Below are positions 25,411 through 28,132 of a DNA stretch of 28,132 nt, piece after piece (the stretch's first letter is position 1; each line of letters begins with the position of its first letter). Position numbers and translations under genes: made by a program. This stretch comes from Streptomyces sp. NBC_01283 (GTDB lineage: Bacteria > Actinomycetota > Actinomycetes > Streptomycetales > Streptomycetaceae). The DNA is taken from assembly GCF_041435335.1 (NCBI RefSeq), contig NZ_CP108434.1:1-28132 (forward strand), given 5' to 3'. The notes beneath the pieces were generated by a model that had not been told where the DNA came from, ran no database searches, and saw only the letters and a program-made list of their open reading frames with translations.

Positions 25411-26803
25411 CTTGTCCTCCCTCTGATCCGATGGAAAATTGGTCAGCCATCAACGTAGTGCGCTCCACCTTCCTGAGCGTGCCAACCGCCGTTCTCGCCC
25501 CAAGTTTCACCCCATCGATACGCCGGGAGTTACATGACTGAGCGTTACTGATCGGGTTGTTGCTAGTTGGTTTTGTGCCCGAACGGGCAGGGAGCATCAG
25601 CCGATGACGGTGTCTTGCGCGGTCGAGTGTTGACGCCAGGCAGGCAGTTAGCCAGAGAGTGGTTGACCACTCCCGGCCCGCCATCGCACAGACACTGTGT
25701 GCGGTGAACTGGCAGGCCATGACTGCAGGTACCCGGTCACGGGGAACCTCTCTGGTTGATCGCCCGGCGGCCCCGCTCCGAATCCGTCCGTCTTCGGCGC
25801 CCTATGGCGCGCCGACGCACTATCGGGTGATCCTGCCTCCCAGCTGATTGACGGTGACGAGGAGCTACCCCTCTACTTCCGCCCAAGGCGCCTGCACGGA
25901 TGCACCCATGCCGAACATTTCTCAGCGGCCTGTACGTCCAGTTGGAGACACGGATTGGGAATGTGGAAATGTCGCGCCGCGCCTGACTATTGATCATGCC
26001 CACTGGCCGTCCGGTCCGCTCGGGAGTACGCAGATGAATGGGATCCCCGTAGAACGCGAGGCTCCATACCCTCCGAGGTTCTTGCAGGCGCTGACCCGCT
26101 GCTGCGCCTGGCACGCCGGCGGTCACCCTGACCGGACACCGGGGCACCCCAGAGCCAGTCCCACTGCCCGTCGTGGGCACCAACCCCACCCGGACCAGGA
26201 GCCGGAACGGGGGCTGACGGTCGTCCGAGCACCCGTCGGGGCCGATGGCCCGGGTACCAAACCGGGGAAGGCGGCACTCAACTGAGGTGCAACACTGGCG
26301 GCATCGCACACGGCCCCCGGGGTGCGAGTCCCACGCACGGCACAGATCGTCCATCCCAACGGTCGGAATGGACCGTCAACGGCACGGGGCGGCGAGCGGG
26401 GCGTGGGCCGGCCCGCTGACGCGCGGCGAAATCGTTGCGCTCTGAAGAGGGACGAGGGGGATGCGTGCAGCCTGGTGAGCTTCATTGGTAGACGCGGTGG
26501 CAGGCTGGCTTCACTGCCGACGAGTAAACAGTCTCGGTTCACTGCCGATGAGCGTAAAGCAGCGGACTGCAGCCGTACAGGCGCATTCGGGGCAGACAGC
26601 TCGGAGCATATGCCGCAACTCCACGCCGGTTCGTGCCAGTTGACAGATCGTGCAAGGCGCTCTGCAAACGGGAGTTCGAGGGCGGCACGGCGCTAGGCGG
26701 TGGTTTGGGCGCCGCGGTGGAGGTCACTGACTTAAGTTGCCGGAAGCTCAGCGAGTTCCGTGGCCGGTTGACCAGGAAATTCCCCCTGGGGGAACCGTGC
26801 CGT
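25411..26803. other. 1.4-kb stretch without a supported gene
   Basis: Open frames occur on both strands, but none has a good start, motif or steady third-position bias. A small hairpin GTGCG-AGTCCCA-CGCAC lies at 26322-26338. As the gap between the winged-helix gene and the DUF927 unit of a replication-type module, it could hold an origin or control region, but I see no iterons. Confidence 0.45.
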
Positions 26804-28132
26804 TCAAAGGGATGAACCCACAGTGCGCGCCGAGGCCACTCGTGGCCCTGGCAGCTTTGCGGCGGTCACGTCGGCGGCGCGCTCAGCTGCCCAGTCGTTG
26901 AGTTCGGCACGCAGGGCGGCACACGCCCTTTCAGCCTCTACGTGATCGCGCATCTGCTCCAACCACCCCTGGTCAGACTCAGGAGCGGCACGGCCGGTGG
27001 GGATGGACAGGCCCAGAGCCCTGGCTCGGTAGATGTCACGTGGAGAGACGTCTGCCCACGCCTGGATCGGAAGACTTTCAGCAAAGGCCTGGTCGCTCCC
27101 GCGCGACAGCGACTCACGCTCAAGCCGCCGTGGTCGCTCTTCCTCGCCGGCACGACGGGCTTCGGTCAGGCGGCGGCGCAGTTCAGGGCGAAGCTGTTCG
27201 GCGTAGCGGTGCCAGATCGGGCCATTGCTCTCTTCGCGCCGGCGCAGTATGGCGATGTATCGAGTGCCCGCGTCGTCGGCCCGCTCATCCGGCAACGCTG
27301 ACGGCTCAGGGACGGCCAGGCCGTGCAGCCGTCGGCGGCGTTCAAATCCGTGACGTAGGTAGGCGGCGGGATCGCGCAGGTGGCCAGGCACTCCCCAGGT
27401 GAGCAGCTCGGCTGCAAGGCTCTGCCACGTCCAGCCAGCAGTGCGCAGTGGTCTCAGCATGTATCCGAGACGGCGGGCGCAGCCGCGAGCAAGCCACCAC
27501 ACCTCGCGCTGCACCTGTTCGGCCAAGGCGATGGCCTGGGCGCACTCTGCGGGCGAGGTGCGCGGGCGATCGGTGGTGTTGCTGCGGGAGGTGTTCTTCG
27601 TACGGGCTGCGCGCTTGCGCGGGGTGTGTTTCTTACCTCCTTCTACCTGTGGCTGTAGATGGTCCTGGGGGGCCATCACAGAAGGGGTGCACGCAGCACC
27701 CCGGTCCACGGCTTGTGTCACCGCCTTGCGCCGGGCTTCCTCACAGGCCTGGGCCCGCCCGTCGTCCGTGACGCCCACAACGCGTGCCGTGTACCCGGCG
27801 CCCCTGATCCGGCGCCCCGTCGCCTCGTCCCACACACGCGGTGCTACCGCGGCAAAGAGCGTGGCCGTGCCGCGGTAGCCGTTGCTCGGCTGCCAGGCCG
27901 TGCCGAGCCGAGTACGGATGGCGTTCGCCTTCGAACCATGCTCGACATACGCGAGGAGGCCCAGTTCGCGCAGATACAGGGCATGATTGAGGATGGCCCG
28001 GCGTTTGAGACCGAGTTCACGTGCAGTCTGTTCGATGCTGAACGGGAAGTGTCCGTCCTTGTTGCACCGCATGCGTCGTGCGAAGACGTCGGCCAGACGC
28101 ATCGTCGTACGACCCGCCCGCGGGTGGAGGGA
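26804..28132 (-). CDS. Winged-helix protein of plasmid/integrative-element type (5' end beyond window)
   Basis: At least 432 residues on the - strand; the frame has no stop up to the right edge. The first internal ATG (28102) has no ribosome binding site, so the true start is probably outside. Residues 1-60 from that ATG form a winged HTH (FSIEQTARELGLKRRAILNH, then ALYLRELGLLAYVEHGSKAN). A basic linker follows (KKHTPRKRAARTKN at about 157-170). The C-terminal half is helical and Arg-rich, with WWLARGCARRLGYMLRPLRT, WTWQSLAAELLTWGVPGHLR and NPAAYLRHGF-like DPAAYLRHGF. This layout is typical of Streptomyces mobile-element proteins that bind DNA, possibly replication initiators or regulators. 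It lies upstream of the ATPase unit on the same strand. Confidence 0.82.
   Translation of the reverse strand, partial: SLHPRAGRTTMRLADVFARRMRCNKDGHFPFSIEQTARELGLKRRAILNHALYLRELGLLAYVEHGSKANAIRTRLGTAWQPSNGYRGTATLFAAVAPRVWDEATGRRIRGAGYTARVVGVTDDGRAQACEEARRKAVTQAVDRGAACTPSVMAPQDHLQPQVEGGKKHTPRKRAARTKNTSRSNTTDRPRTSPAECAQAIALAEQVQREVWWLARGCARRLGYMLRPLRTAGWTWQSLAAELLTWGVPGHLRDPAAYLRHGFERRRRLHGLAVPEPSALPDERADDAGTRYIAILRRREESNGPIWHRYAEQLRPELRRRLTEARRAGEEERPRRLERESLSRGSDQAFAESLPIQAWADVSPRDIYRARALGLSIPTGRAAPESDQGWLEQMRDHVEAERACAALRAELNDWAAERAADVTAAKLPGPRVASARTVGSSL

Noticed and set aside
26322..26338. tRNA T-arm-like hairpin (5-bp stem, 7-nt loop)
   Set aside because: The loop AGTCCCA lacks the TTCGA consensus, and no acceptor, anticodon or CCA end is visible, so it is neither a tRNA nor an attachment-site remnant I can support.

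Overview
The window is high-GC actinobacterial DNA, almost certainly Streptomyces. The evidence is strong G/C bias at third codon positions, GTG starts, AGGAGG-like ribosome binding sites, and several Streptomyces-type proteins (GT2-TagF fusions, LCP protein, RsbW-like ATPase, DivIVA paralogue, DUF2637-like membrane protein, ImmA/IrrE peptidase). It looks like accessory or chromosome-arm DNA, not core genome.

Region A (1-6.6 kb, + strand) is a cell-wall glycopolymer cluster. The 3' end of one glycerophosphotransferase is followed by two complete tandem fusions of a GT2 glycosyltransferase to a TagF-like CDP-glycerol glycerophosphotransferase. A small ORF with ATGA overlaps at both ends comes next, then a TylF/CmcI-like methyltransferase. 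These genes could build, branch and methylate a teichoic-acid-like polymer. The LCP protein at 9.4 kb belongs to the family that attaches such polymers to peptidoglycan, so it may be functionally linked.

Region B (6.6-22.3 kb) is unusually gene-poor, with roughly 43% in recognisable genes. It holds isolated small genes: a zinc deaminase, a membrane-anchored protein, the LCP protein, an XRE-like regulator, an anti-sigma-type ATPase, a small HTH protein, an ImmA/IrrE peptidase, an opposing hypothetical, a DivIVA-domain protein, a DUF2637-like protein and a short hypothetical. Long stretches between them look eroded. One complete IS630-family element (13412-14566) lies here with clear 25/29 terminal inverted repeats and a TA target duplication. 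Its transposase is frameshifted by an extra 8-bp repeat unit.

Region C (22.3-28.1 kb, - strand) resembles the replication module of a plasmid or integrative element. A large winged-helix protein runs off the right edge. A small HTH-like protein follows, then a gene interrupted by an uninterrupted 68-nt G tract (22 Pro codons), translationally coupled (ATGA) to a DUF927-like P-loop ATPase. A perfect 12-bp hairpin terminates the unit.

No rRNA, tRNA or CRISPR array was found, and no recombinase or attachment site could be identified. All family assignments are by reading, not by database search.
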